A stretch of 22,620 nucleotides of DNA. It comes from a virus. Position numbers and translations under genes: made by a program. Below are positions 1 to 9,781 of the stretch, in pieces. The notes under the pieces were generated by a model. The model made no database searches, was not told the DNA's origin, and saw only the letters and a program-made list of their open reading frames with translations. How positions within the stretch are numbered: position 1 is the stretch's first letter; every line of letters begins with the position of its first letter. The stretch spans positions 1 through 22,620 of IMG/VR virus record IMGVR_UViG_3300031841_000603; one strand, written 5' to 3'.

Positions 1-1084
1 CTGCTGTCGATGCGCATGCGTTCAGAGCCGCCAGTAGCAAAAGCTAGTGTGTCCGCAGCTGCTCTAAACATGCCAGTGTTGTCGTCTCCATAAAAAGTAT
101 AGCTAGGGAAAGTATTACTGGCTTGTGCGTTTTGCAAAACAGGATAACCAGTTGCACTATTAACACCAACTGAGTTTGTTAGTGTAGCATTACCACTACC
201 GTCAAGGGTCATACGTGTTGCGGTACCAGCACCTAAAAATAGTTTATCATCCGTGTGGTTATATTGAACATAACCAGCGTATCTGCCTGTTCCTGATGTA
301 GCATCGCCAAAATGAATTGTGTTGTAGCCATTTGTTGCTGCAAGCATTTGTATGATGGTGCTTGCGGTAGATGTGCTGCCTACTTGTAAAGGGCCATATC
401 CAGCGTGTGCCGATGTCCCTAGTAATAGATTACCGCTGCTGTCGATGCGCATGCGTTCTGGATAGGTTCCAGCGCCAAAACCATAGAAAGCAAAAGCATC
501 AACTCCCGCAGGTTGTCCAATACGCCAGTTTGCTACACCAGCTTGGTTTATCGCTAGTTTTGATCCATACGTCCCAGCAGTTGTTGCAAAAGTACCAAGT
601 ATACCATCCGTTGGAAGCCCAGATGCATGAATAGCACTAACTGGCGAACTCGTTCCAATCCCGACATTACCGCTGCTGTCGATGCGCATATACTCCTTAG
701 TATATCCTTCAAAAGCTAAATAGCCATCAGCATTTGCTGTCGTGAATATTTGTATTTTAGTACCGCCAGAGGTATTCCCAGCATTAAAACCAATCCGACC
801 ATTTGTGTGCGTAATTTGCAAAGGGGCAAAAGGCGAACTCGTCCCAATCCCGACCCGTCCACTGCTGTCGATGCGCATGCGTTCTGAGCCATTGGTTTCA
901 AAGTAAGCATTATTGCCTACAGCGCCAATATAAACAGTATCACCACCAGTGTCTTTGAAATTTAAATAAACACCAGTAGAAGAGCCTTCTAAACGGGCAA
1001 CAGTTGTTGAACCATAAACATGAAACTCATGTGCTGGCGAACTCGTCCCGATCCCGACCTGACCAGAGCTGTCGATGCGCATGG
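1..1084 (-). repeat. Dispersed RMRIDSSG / GIGTSSP module repeats in the tail fibre
   Basis: The plus-strand string ctgctgtcgatgcgcat occurs at 1, 436, 673 and 862, with a variant at about 1066, each encoding MRIDSS. At 641, 831 and 1034 it is preceded on the plus strand by a shared tract near ggcgaactcgt, which encodes the GIGTSSP half of the module. Spacing is irregular (about 190 to 435 bases), so these are modules separated by variable domains and not a simple tandem array. Confidence 0.85.
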
Positions 1085-2729
1085 CTTCTGACCAAGAGAT
1101 TGCTGCATCTGCACCGCCTGACGCAGCGGTATACCATACATGCTCTGCATCATTATGGTCATATCGTGCTGCATAGTCTGAGTTAATATATTTCCAACCA
1201 GTGCTTGCCCTGTAAGCATTGCTCGTAAGAGACATAAAGGATGTAGAATCTGTGCCAGAAAGAGCCGCAGCAGCTCCTAGTTGTAAAGGACTAAAGTCTG
1301 GATTAACTCCACCATCTGACCAGCTTTCTAAAGTTACTCCAATTCCGATATTGTCAGCCGTGACAGTGCCAGTTACGTCAATACCTGTGGAGGTGGTGGC
1401 GAGGCGCTGAACCCCTGAATTATATAGCTGTACCGCTGGTGTGCCGCCCGTGTGATTTACAATCAAACCTACGTTTGTGCCTGTAGATAACCGTAAATCA
1501 TTGCCAGAGCTTAACAGATCAAAGCGACCCGTTGATCGAGCATCAAAGTATGTTCCATTCCATTCAATGTAAGCATCGTTGCTATCACCGAAACGCATTC
1601 TATCGCCATCACCAAGATCAATGGTCTGAGCCGTAGCGCTATCTACAGTGATCGTTGTGCCGCTAACCGTTAAGTTACCCTGAATCGTTAGATCCCCGGT
1701 CATGGTATCGCCGGATTTAGATACCTTTGCGGATATCGTAGCAATGTTGGATGCAACAGTATTTACATCAGCAATGTTAGTCGCAACCGTTCCAATATCT
1801 GTGCCATCGGCAGCGACAGTTGTAACATCGCTACTAATCCCGGCCACTGTCGTAACATCAGAGCTAATCCCAGCAACAGTCGTAACATTTGCAGATACAC
1901 CAGCTACCGTTGTGATGTTAGAGTTATTACCCGCAACAGTGTTAATGTTAGTGGTATTACCCGCCACCGTTGTGATGTTGCTATCAATCCCAGCAACCGT
2001 ATTTACGTTTGATATGTTAGTCGCAACCGTTCCAATATCTGCCTCATCCGCAACCACGCTTGCAATGTTGGATGTAATACCAGCAACCGTTGTGACGTTC
2101 GAGCTGATCCCCGCAACAGTGGTTACGTTCGTTGAAATCCCGGCCACAGTTTGAATTGCATCCGTTGCATCTGTCCCGTCCTCAATATCAGCAAGCGTAG
2201 CAATATCCGCTGTGATCGATGCCAGTGAAGAAACATCCGCGATGGTTGGGCCAACCTCTGGATCACCAGATGTCGCATTGAATCCCAAGACTGTTCCTTT
2301 GCGGTTGTCTTTTGTCGGTAACTCGAGATCTGTGTAAACATCCCCAGGGTTTGTTTTGATTGTGCGCCCAACCTTCTCGTCAAGCTGTTGAGTCATAATC
2401 ACCAGGCTATCAAGCTGTTCATTCAAGCTCGATGCCAGGAGATCCCCGGCTGTTACAAAGTCTGTTGTCCTGGATAAATCCCGACCACCGATGATTGTCA
2501 GAACGTCAGAGGAAATGAGAGCTTGTCCCGCATCCAATGTAATCGATCCCGTGCCGTTCGCGTTTGTCGTAACGGTGTAATGTGTTGTGAGCGTGAGTAG
2601 TGTGGTGTTTTTATAAACAGCAATATCCGCATCAGCGAGGATGTTGAACGTAAAGGCAAACGGCCCAGTTCCGGTATTGCCTGTGAACTGAACCCTACGA
2701 GTAACCGGGTTGATTGCGATATCGGCCAT
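1..2729 (-). CDS. Tail fibre protein, 3' end cut by window edge
   Basis: About 909 residues are visible and the frame is open to the left edge, so the C-terminus is missing. The N-terminus (starting MADIAINPVTRR) through about residue 150 reads like a T7-type fibre N-terminal virion-attachment domain, with a phrase like GRDLSRTTDF near residues 82-91. Residues 191-330 are fourteen decapeptide repeats ending in TTV or close variants. They are followed by KSGDTMTGDLTIQGNL, a common fibre-shaft motif, and then by repeated RMRIDSSG...GIGTSSP modules. The start at 2729 has a CGGAG ribosome site seven bases upstream, and the 59-base gap before it follows the last ejection-protein gene. The role would be host receptor binding. 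Many fibres with these modules end in an S74-type intramolecular chaperone, but that part would lie outside the window. Function confidence is high; receptor unknown. Confidence 0.9.
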   Translation of the reverse strand, partial: MADIAINPVTRRVQFTGNTGTGPFAFTFNILADADIAVYKNTTLLTLTTHYTVTTNANGTGSITLDAGQALISSDVLTIIGGRDLSRTTDFVTAGDLLASSLNEQLDSLVIMTQQLDEKVGRTIKTNPGDVYTDLELPTKDNRKGTVLGFNATSGDPEVGPTIADVSSLASITADIATLADIEDGTDATDAIQTVAGISTNVTTVAGISSNVTTVAGITSNIASVVADEADIGTVATNISNVNTVAGIDSNITTVAGNTTNINTVAGNNSNITTVAGVSANVTTVAGISSDVTTVAGISSDVTTVAADGTDIGTVATNIADVNTVASNIATISAKVSKSGDTMTGDLTIQGNLTVSGTTITVDSATAQTIDLGDGDRMRFGDSNDAYIEWNGTYFDARSTGRFDLLSSGNDLRLSTGTNVGLIVNHTGGTPAVQLYNSGVQRLATTSTGIDVTGTVTADNIGIGVTLESWSDGGVNPDFSPLQLGAAAALSGTDSTSFMSLTSNAYRASTGWKYINSDYAARYDHNDAEHVWYTAASGGADAAISWSEAMRIDSSGQVGIGTSSPAHEFHVYGSTTVARLEGSSTGVYLNFKDTGGDTVYIGAVGNNAYFETNGSERMRIDSSGRVGIGTSSPFAPLQITHTNGRIGFNAGNTSGGTKIQIFTTANADGYLAFEGYTKEYMRIDSSGNVGIGTSSPVSAIHASGLPTDGILGTFATTAGTYGSKLAINQAGVANWRIGQPAGVDAFAFYGFGAGTYPERMRIDSSGNLLLGTSAHAGYGPLQVGSTSTASTIIQMLAATNGYNTIHFGDATSGTGRYAGYVQYNHTDDKLFLGAGTATRMTLDGSGNATLTNSVGVNSATGYPVLQNAQASNTFPSYTFYGDDNTGMFRAAADTLAFATGGSERMRIDS
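1740..2159 (-). repeat. Fourteen tandem 30-base (decapeptide) repeats in the tail fibre
   Basis: Translated on the minus strand, residues 191-330 of the fibre fall into fourteen units of exactly ten residues with consensus xGISSNVTTV. Typical units are AGISSNVTTV, AGIDSNITTV and AGNTTNINTV. Two units of DIGTV type (with the following ATNI unit) recur about 80 residues apart, which points to a higher-order duplication. The pattern suggests an extended trimeric shaft of regular pitch. DNA copies are diverged at third positions. Confidence 0.9.
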
Positions 2730-2788
2730 CTATATGCTCCGTTTGTTTATCCGGTTTATACCAGATGTTGCGTTGTAATCCAACATAT

Positions 2789-5314
2789 TTACCTAAAACC
2801 CCCACCCGTAGCGACGATACTAGACGGACGTAACCAAAACTCTGTATCGTTCTCGCGTTCTACTCTTTTCTCCATTCGGCGAAGATACCCAGGATTTACA
2901 CTTTCCTGTAGCTGGTACCAGATCATATAATCCATAGCTTGCTTGGTGTAGAACAGGTTTCCGAATGGTATGTTGCCCTTAAGAAATCTAATCACATCGC
3001 CGCTGATATCTTCCTCGCCGCCCATAACGACACCTCTGGTGCGCTGCAACAGATCCACTAGCTCAGATGCCTCTGTAACCGCTGGACCCGCTAAGGTTTG
3101 CAATGTTCCGCCGCCGTATCTATTGGCCTCACCAAACAAAAAGTCGCCATAGATACCTAAGCCACCACCCTGCATCATTGCTGCAATGAATGCCTCTGGG
3201 CTTGGCTCTCGCATTTCACGGCCTTTCGCAACCTCTTTAAGCTGCATTACATAGTAGCCCATGATAGTTGTGCCTACGACTGTATTCACAAGCCCCATGT
3301 TTGCACCGATGCCGCGTTGTAATTGCTCCACACCATTCGCTGCACCCTGCCCATATAGCTGTCGCCCTAATGGCTTTGTAAGCGCCGTGACACCGAACGA
3401 TTTAAACTGTGTTAAAAAACGAATACCCTCACCCGCCAATGTTCCAGGTCTGTAGCCGCGCCGCAGCATGGCACGTTCTCTAGCGCCTGGGGATGGAACT
3501 GCGTTATCAGCCTCAGATGTAAGAAGGGCAAAGAATCTCTCGCGTAGTCCGGTATCTTGTATCTCACCGGGGATCAGGTAATCACGGCCATCTGGGCCTT
3601 TCTTAACGTCATTGCGAGCTTTGTTCCAAGCGCCCTCATCAATCTCATAGATTGATAGCAACCGCTGTAGATCATCAGGCAGTTCATTGAATGCTTTGCT
3701 TGCCTCACGGCCAAGATCGTTTGAGATCATCAATGTGACGCCGCGCTTGTTGCTCTCAGTCCAAGGCTGCAATAGGTTTAGCTTAAAGAACATAGACATA
3801 ACTTTAGATGTTTGCCCCGGTACATCATCAGATGCATTGAAGCGGCTCATAAAGTCACCAAGCTGCCCCTCGATCCCAACACCTAATCGATCAGAGAACT
3901 CGCGCATTTCACCAGCATTCATGCCACGGAACACCGCAGTAAGTGCATCACCCCATGCATCCATCAGTGAACGACCCTGATACATTCTATTGCTTGCTAT
4001 GAACGCAACGTCTGATAGGGCAGATATCCATGCGCCACCCAGCTTTGCCATTGTTTGCACCGCTCTGAACCAATGCATCCAACGTGCTATCTCGGTATGC
4101 GACCCCAAATTTACATCGCCAGAAACCTCGGCATAGGCCGCCTTGAACGTAAGGGGCGCACTCTCCCTCTTAAGTCTCTTAACCTTCTTAAGATCACCCT
4201 TGTGCTTTTCTAACAATCTTTGTTGTACGCGCTCAATCATGGCCTCTGGGTTTGTGCCAAACACTTGCATCAAAGCAGTAGATCGCATTGATGAGTTAAT
4301 ATCTTGCAAGAACGCCTCGCGCAAAGATGCACGGCCATACGCTTGATCGTACTCAAACCAATCATCTGCGCTCTTGTAAGTAAACAATGCCGAGGCGCTT
4401 TCACGCTTTGCTAAGTTGCCTGGGCCTTTGAACGCCTTAGATATCTCTGTTCTTTCTGTCTGCGAGCGAACACCAGTAATGATTGAGTCATAGGATCTCT
4501 CTAAGAACGCAATGCGCTTCTTGTACATCTCATCTATGAACTTTGCGTCTCTGGTCCCCTCTGGGATCTTAAACTGGCCCTCGGCAGTCTTATCCCAATT
4601 CAGACGCTTATCGATCTCTTGCACCCATTCTGTCTTGCCAGCTTTGACCATGCGGCGGATATCATGGCTCGATCCAACAACACGACCCTCTTTGAGCCGT
4701 ATATAGGCACCAGCTTTGTTTTCACGCTGCAATGCTTGGCGCTGATACTTAAACATGATCTCTGCCATTCTTTGCGCATCAATGCTTACATCCGCTAATT
4801 CTGCGCGTGGCTTTGGATTGGGCGTGTTCAAGTTGCCTAGCGCACGGGAAACCTCTAATTCGAAGTCACCTTTCATGTTATTGAACTTTGCGTGTAGACC
4901 AGAAGCTTTTAGATCAGCGATAAACCCACCCATAAACTCACTGACCAAGCCCTGATTGATAGAGTCCACAGATTTACTAGAGCCTTCGAATACGGCATTT
5001 ACGCCAACAAGTAGTGACTCCAAGCCCAATGATGGATCGCCAGTAAGCTTATCGGCTGCATCAGCACGGGCCATAGCCTTTTGCTCAACCATAATGTTGA
5101 TGTATCTATTCCGGCGCTCAATCTTTCGTGCAATATCTGCATCTTTGATTAGGTTATTGCCACGCTCAAAGATCGCTTCCTCTACTTCATCCAAACGACC
5201 AGCCGCTTGCCGGGCTTTCTTTTCTGCCTGTAGCTCCTCGATGATCTCCACAAGCTCATCATCAGATAGTCGCTTGGCATTTGCCTTATCGATTTCTGCT
5301 AAACAATCTGCCAT
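2789..5314 (-). CDS. Probable internal virion (ejection) protein, gp16-like distal part
   Basis: This 841-residue protein is the last gene before the tail fibre, the position of the largest ejection protein in T7-like virions. The N-terminal 90 residues are highly charged and helical (LSDDELVEIIEELQAEKK) and likely coiled coil. Further on there are a few hydrophobic stretches, around residues 410-440 and near 670-700. I see no lysozyme or transglycosylase motif. The start has a GAGG ribosome site six bases upstream. The upstream gene ends with TAG directly against this ATG in the same frame, so the pair could be a split version of one gp16-sized protein. Ejection proteins travel with the DNA and help it cross the cell envelope. 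Assignment rests on position, size and composition more than on motifs. Confidence 0.7.
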   Translation of the reverse strand: MADCLAEIDKANAKRLSDDELVEIIEELQAEKKARQAAGRLDEVEEAIFERGNNLIKDADIARKIERRNRYINIMVEQKAMARADAADKLTGDPSLGLESLLVGVNAVFEGSSKSVDSINQGLVSEFMGGFIADLKASGLHAKFNNMKGDFELEVSRALGNLNTPNPKPRAELADVSIDAQRMAEIMFKYQRQALQRENKAGAYIRLKEGRVVGSSHDIRRMVKAGKTEWVQEIDKRLNWDKTAEGQFKIPEGTRDAKFIDEMYKKRIAFLERSYDSIITGVRSQTERTEISKAFKGPGNLAKRESASALFTYKSADDWFEYDQAYGRASLREAFLQDINSSMRSTALMQVFGTNPEAMIERVQQRLLEKHKGDLKKVKRLKRESAPLTFKAAYAEVSGDVNLGSHTEIARWMHWFRAVQTMAKLGGAWISALSDVAFIASNRMYQGRSLMDAWGDALTAVFRGMNAGEMREFSDRLGVGIEGQLGDFMSRFNASDDVPGQTSKVMSMFFKLNLLQPWTESNKRGVTLMISNDLGREASKAFNELPDDLQRLLSIYEIDEGAWNKARNDVKKGPDGRDYLIPGEIQDTGLRERFFALLTSEADNAVPSPGARERAMLRRGYRPGTLAGEGIRFLTQFKSFGVTALTKPLGRQLYGQGAANGVEQLQRGIGANMGLVNTVVGTTIMGYYVMQLKEVAKGREMREPSPEAFIAAMMQGGGLGIYGDFLFGEANRYGGGTLQTLAGPAVTEASELVDLLQRTRGVVMGGEEDISGDVIRFLKGNIPFGNLFYTKQAMDYMIWYQLQESVNPGYLRRMEKRVERENDTEFWLRPSSIVATGGGFR

Positions 5315-7156
5315 CTACGACCTCGCCACACATCTAATACCAGCTTGGATAACCTCGACACGCGCCTCATGGTTGCGATCTATTTCATCCATTTCTTCTA
5401 GGGAACGTATCTGTTCATCTGTCAATTCGTCAGATGCCCGAGCCGTTTCAATCATTTGCTCTCGACGCTCATTGATTTCATCGAACGGGATTTCATCAGT
5501 TACCTCATCGGCCCTTGCGGATGCCTCGAAGTCGGCAAGCTTTTCTGCCTCTGGGCGAACTGTTGTCTCAGCAATCATGCGAGATCTAACGTCCTGTACT
5601 TTTATCGCTACGGCTTGCGCTGCGTCTACTGCATCCTCGCCAGTACGCGCCATGCGGTCTGAAATTAAGGCAACCTCATCATCAGTAATATTCTTCATTC
5701 CAAGCATTTCTAGCTCGTCACGAACATCCGATCTAAATTGAAGTTCTCTCTGTAAGTCATTTTCTGCCTGATAGTATTGACGCCACTGTTCAGCTTCAAA
5801 CTCATCTGCTTTAGAAAAAGTAAAGTTGCCACGAATTTCATCGCGCAACCGCTCAACTAATTCATTTGGATCACGGGCGTCCAAGAACCCGTTTTGATAA
5901 GCAAGATCTGCCATTTCATCTAAGTTTGCATCGGCGCTTGTGTTACTTACGCGATTGATCTGCGTACCTTTACTGTTCTTATATGAACGCGCACCTTCTA
6001 TACCTATTGACGCAAGCTCTCCCCGAAACACTGGATCTTGGTCATTAATGCCACCCTTTGATCTAACAAACTGTGACAGCGTTTCTGGGGGTTTGACTTT
6101 TGTTGGCGCAATCAAATCAACTTGTATATTTTGATCTAGGGCAAACTTACGAACCGCCATATCATGGGTGATCTGACCGCCCATAACCCCATACATCTTG
6201 CGCACCTTTGCAACCGCCTCGTTAGATCGAGCAATCGCATCCGCTTCTGTCTCAGTAATATCATCAGCTAATTTTCTAACTTCGAGGACATCCCCGTAGT
6301 CAGTCATGTCAATAGCCTCTTTTACCTTCACTGATCTTGCAGCTATAGCACCGCCAACAGTACCAATAGCGCCACCAAGGAAAAACCCAGCTCCGACATT
6401 GAACAATGCATCAGACATTGTGTAGTCAAGTTGCTGATTTTGTGATAAACTGAAATATACTGGCTCGGTTATGGCCGCACCAAACGCGCCCTCTCTGGCC
6501 CCGGTATAGCCAGATCCCTTGATCTTTCCATACTTTGCAATCGCCCTGCCGCGCCCAGCTTGCCCAACGATAGGAATAAACATCGAGGCAACTTCTAGTG
6601 GATCTACCGCCATAGCAGCGATGCCGCCAGCGAATTGAACTGCACCAGGGATAATGCCTTTAGGGCCAGCTTGGATGATAGCGTTTCTAATCGCTTCTTC
6701 TTTTTTGCCCTTATAGAGTATCTCGGCTTCTTCTTCTGACATTGGCCGATCAAAGTTTAGAAGATCACCGTACTTTTCTGTAAGCTCATCAACGCCCTTT
6801 AGGACGCCCATTTCGATAGCTTTTTCTGTAACCCGATCCGTTTGATAGTTTCCTATTTGTGAGAACACCTCAATCGAGCGGCGGCGTAATCTATCCCGCT
6901 CAATAGGATCGGACTCATTCATTAACTGATCCCGAATTTCGTTTTGCTCATCAAGCAATTCGGACTCAATCTCTAAGTAGGCTTGGCGTCTAGCATCTGT
7001 ATCTGCCGAGCTTTGATCAAGAGCAGTTAAGGCCAGTGTACCCATTGTGGGCATATCAAAAGATGCAGCGAATTGGTCAGTTAGCGTAACCGAAAGCTCG
7101 TTCCCTGCGATCTGTCGCAGTATTCTATTTTCCGTTTGTAACTGTCGTGTTCGCAT
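5315..7156 (-). CDS. Probable internal virion (ejection) protein, gp16-like proximal part
   Basis: The 613-residue product has a charged helical N-terminal third (the region around ESELLDEQNEIRDQL). A central glycine/alanine-rich hydrophobic segment runs at about 160-270, with stretches such as GAVQFAGGIAAMAVDP and AGFFLGGAIGTVGGAIAA that could be membrane-active. The C-terminal part is long, acidic and helical. It sits between a gp15-sized protein and a larger ejection-type protein. Together with the downstream gene it totals 1454 residues, similar to the single gp16 of T7 (about 1,300). It starts four bases after the upstream stop. A role in forming the DNA-ejection conduit is inferred from position and composition. 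Confidence 0.65.
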   Translation of the reverse strand: MRTRQLQTENRILRQIAGNELSVTLTDQFAASFDMPTMGTLALTALDQSSADTDARRQAYLEIESELLDEQNEIRDQLMNESDPIERDRLRRRSIEVFSQIGNYQTDRVTEKAIEMGVLKGVDELTEKYGDLLNFDRPMSEEEAEILYKGKKEEAIRNAIIQAGPKGIIPGAVQFAGGIAAMAVDPLEVASMFIPIVGQAGRGRAIAKYGKIKGSGYTGAREGAFGAAITEPVYFSLSQNQQLDYTMSDALFNVGAGFFLGGAIGTVGGAIAARSVKVKEAIDMTDYGDVLEVRKLADDITETEADAIARSNEAVAKVRKMYGVMGGQITHDMAVRKFALDQNIQVDLIAPTKVKPPETLSQFVRSKGGINDQDPVFRGELASIGIEGARSYKNSKGTQINRVSNTSADANLDEMADLAYQNGFLDARDPNELVERLRDEIRGNFTFSKADEFEAEQWRQYYQAENDLQRELQFRSDVRDELEMLGMKNITDDEVALISDRMARTGEDAVDAAQAVAIKVQDVRSRMIAETTVRPEAEKLADFEASARADEVTDEIPFDEINERREQMIETARASDELTDEQIRSLEEMDEIDRNHEARVEVIQAGIRCVARS

Positions 7157-7160
7157 CTAC

Positions 7161-9770
7161 TTACTCTCTGCTTTTACGGAATGCTGCAAACGAAGTCATT
7201 TCATCTGGGCCAATATCTGGGTTTCTAACTTCACTCAAAAGTAAATTGAAATATTCCCTTTTTTCCTTAGTAGTCGCATCATCAGGATACTCAGTCAGAT
7301 ATTTTTGCTGTAGATCTGTCTTTGCTTTGTTTCTTTCTGCAACACTTGCAGCCTGATCCGCTGGTACTGGCTCGGCAGTAAATCTAGTACCCGTGTCTAC
7401 TGGCTGCGCTTCTTCTAATGCTGCCATGCCAGCCTCAAAGCCGGGAGTACCTGGTTCAAATCCTGGGGCTATTTGCTGCTCCGTTCCCGTAGGCTCGACG
7501 CGATCAACCGACACACCAGATGCTTGTAGCTCATTGAGGGTTGCTCTGAGATCTTTAAATCTTAAATTAACTTCTGATCCGTCTTGCATCTTAGCTTTTA
7601 CTAGATGCCCTTGCTTTGTTTTGTAGTGAAGAACTACACCGTCACCAGTGCTATTGTTTAGCCATACACCTTGACGCGCTAAGTTTGTGAAGGACACCGC
7701 CTCATCGATGTAGCCCTCGGCCCCAAGCACATCTAGCGGCTGTACGCCCATCTTTTCTAAGATATCTGCCCGTAAAAATTGACCAACAAGCAATCCATCA
7801 ACGGCATTTTTATTAAATTCTAATGGCACAATATAAATGCCATTCGCATCATTTACGACATTTTGATACTCTGGAAACATTGCTTCAACGACATACTGCG
7901 CAGCATCTTCCATTGTTTTGCCAGTTTCCGCCATGTGGTTATAAAGTAGTTTTTCCGCTACACCCATAGCCGCAGCTATATCATCTTGCGCTTTAGAGCC
8001 GCCGCCTTGAATGAACGCGGCAGTGTAGTCTGTTAGTTTCTCTTGCAAAATTTTGTAAGTATCATTGGCCTCTGCGCCAGCAAGCTTTTTAATTTCTTGG
8101 GTAGAACGCTGAGAAATCTCCATAAGCTTTGTGTGAAGCCCTAGATCATTAGTCAGCATTGCCTCTGTAAACTCTGGCTTTAGTCCGGCCTTTGATAGCT
8201 CATCAACAAACCGCATTGAGTTTTCACCGAACGCTTCCCGGTATTGACCAAACAAAGCCACCGCCAAATCGGGGTTGTCTTGCGCTTGCCCTTCTAGCGC
8301 TGCCACAATACCCTTGGCCATGTTGCCAGACATGATTTGCCGCGCTTCCATTCTGACGCCGATTTTATCATACGCCGCTGATAGCTCTAAACCTAACGCA
8401 TTTATTTCGAATGCCGCGGCTTGCAGATTACCGCCTTGCAAGGCTTGCATAGCTTTCGTTGCCCTTAAAGCCGCTTCTTTGTTTGTCTCAAGAACATACT
8501 GAGCAGGGTCAGCATTGATGCGATCCGCTCGTTTTGCCGTTTCCGTTTGGAAGTCAACAAGGCGTTTTTGCAATGCTGTTAGTTCTGCGCCGGAAACGCC
8601 ATCAATTTTAGCTTGTTCGTAATCTGCGCGAATTGCCGCTTCTGCTTGCTTCACATCATTTACAGACATTGTGGACAAAGAACCATATGTCAAAACATCT
8701 TCTTTTGCATACTCAACAGATCTAAGTAAAACGTCTAAATCTTCTTCGTTTTCAGCAAAATAAATTTTAACTTCTTCATCATCGAATTGATAATCTAGCG
8801 GGACTTCCCCGGTATGTTTTATTACCTCAATGGCATTCTGAGTGCTTTCAATAAAATCGCGTTGACCGTTTGCGATCTCCCTATCAATCACATTGGAAAG
8901 CCTGTCTTTAAACCCTAAAGTTTGCTCAAAAGACATCCCTGGCAATTTGTCAGTATCTTCAAGCTCCATAAGTATGGCTTGCTTTTCCGTAACCCCAGCG
9001 GCGTTATTAAATCGATATACAATATTTTCACGGATAGCTTTATTAACGGCAGTATCAACAAGCTTTTGCGCTTTCTTTTGGTTTACGCCTCGAGTTTGAG
9101 CAGTGGCAAGCAGACTTTCGCCAGCCTTTTGAATAGCAGTTTTGCCATCTTTATCGACTTGCCCGGCCCCCTCTTGCAAAGCCGTATCCATAATTTTCTG
9201 GACGCCTTCATCTAAAATGACTTGCGTTGTTTCTGCCCATGCGGCTTTTGCTTTACGAGTAACAATCTCAGAATATCTTGTGCCAAACGAAACACTATCT
9301 TCTTGCAATCGAGCATTGAGAACACCCGCAGCCGTTGGGTCTACAACTTGCAATGAGGCAGTGTAACCATCTTGGATATCACTCATTTTCTGATTAAACA
9401 CGCTCATTGCCATGTTATTTTCATCAGCTTCGGCAATAAGTGTGCGCATATCAGAACGCGCGGCAGTTTCTATTTCAACAATCGCCACACGGTTCGCCGC
9501 TTCAAACGCAGATCTCTCTGCTATTGTACGAGGCCCGTCTTGCGCTTGTAGCTGCTCTAGGACAGGAATGGCACCCTCTTGTCTCACACGCTCTTGGCCC
9601 CTTTGCTCGGCTTCACGCGCAGCTTCTTTGAAGGCAAACTCTCCCATACGATCTAACTGAGTAGATATGGCCTGTCCCAATCGGGTGGCTTCTCTTGATG
9701 CAGCAAAATCCATTCTACTAGGTTGACGAACTTTGATGCCTGTCTTTTGATATTTTGGGAGTATCGCCAT
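7161..9770 (-). CDS. Probable internal virion protein, gp15-like
   Basis: The 869-residue product begins MAILPKYQKTGIKVRQPSR and is almost entirely predicted helix, rich in Ala, Glu, Gln and Lys. It has no signal peptide or clear membrane span. Its place directly after a small gp14-like gene, and its length (T7 gp15 is about 750), fit the second internal core protein of podoviruses. The ribosome site before this start is poor (GGATTAAAAG), unlike most genes here. That may reflect translational coupling to the upstream gene, whose TGA lies 11 bases away. I see no enzymatic motif. Function is inferred from synteny and composition. Confidence 0.7.
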   Translation of the reverse strand: MAILPKYQKTGIKVRQPSRMDFAASREATRLGQAISTQLDRMGEFAFKEAAREAEQRGQERVRQEGAIPVLEQLQAQDGPRTIAERSAFEAANRVAIVEIETAARSDMRTLIAEADENNMAMSVFNQKMSDIQDGYTASLQVVDPTAAGVLNARLQEDSVSFGTRYSEIVTRKAKAAWAETTQVILDEGVQKIMDTALQEGAGQVDKDGKTAIQKAGESLLATAQTRGVNQKKAQKLVDTAVNKAIRENIVYRFNNAAGVTEKQAILMELEDTDKLPGMSFEQTLGFKDRLSNVIDREIANGQRDFIESTQNAIEVIKHTGEVPLDYQFDDEEVKIYFAENEEDLDVLLRSVEYAKEDVLTYGSLSTMSVNDVKQAEAAIRADYEQAKIDGVSGAELTALQKRLVDFQTETAKRADRINADPAQYVLETNKEAALRATKAMQALQGGNLQAAAFEINALGLELSAAYDKIGVRMEARQIMSGNMAKGIVAALEGQAQDNPDLAVALFGQYREAFGENSMRFVDELSKAGLKPEFTEAMLTNDLGLHTKLMEISQRSTQEIKKLAGAEANDTYKILQEKLTDYTAAFIQGGGSKAQDDIAAAMGVAEKLLYNHMAETGKTMEDAAQYVVEAMFPEYQNVVNDANGIYIVPLEFNKNAVDGLLVGQFLRADILEKMGVQPLDVLGAEGYIDEAVSFTNLARQGVWLNNSTGDGVVLHYKTKQGHLVKAKMQDGSEVNLRFKDLRATLNELQASGVSVDRVEPTGTEQQIAPGFEPGTPGFEAGMAALEEAQPVDTGTRFTAEPVPADQAASVAERNKAKTDLQQKYLTEYPDDATTKEKREYFNLLLSEVRNPDIGPDEMTSFAAFRKSRE

Positions 9771-9781
9771 CTTTTAATCCA

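Noticed and set aside
1702-2154. 150-codon plus-strand frame with repeated TVVT peptides
   Set aside because: It is the antisense reading of the fibre decapeptide repeats; the repeat explains its openness.
1740-2159. CRISPR-like array because of the 30-base periodicity
   Set aside because: The units are contiguous coding repeats without spacers and are diverged at third positions.
4956-5741. 261-codon open frame on the plus strand
   Set aside because: It is antisense to the well-supported ejection-protein genes, has low-complexity Ser/Ala/Ile-rich translation typical of a shadow frame, and there is no other plus-strand gene.
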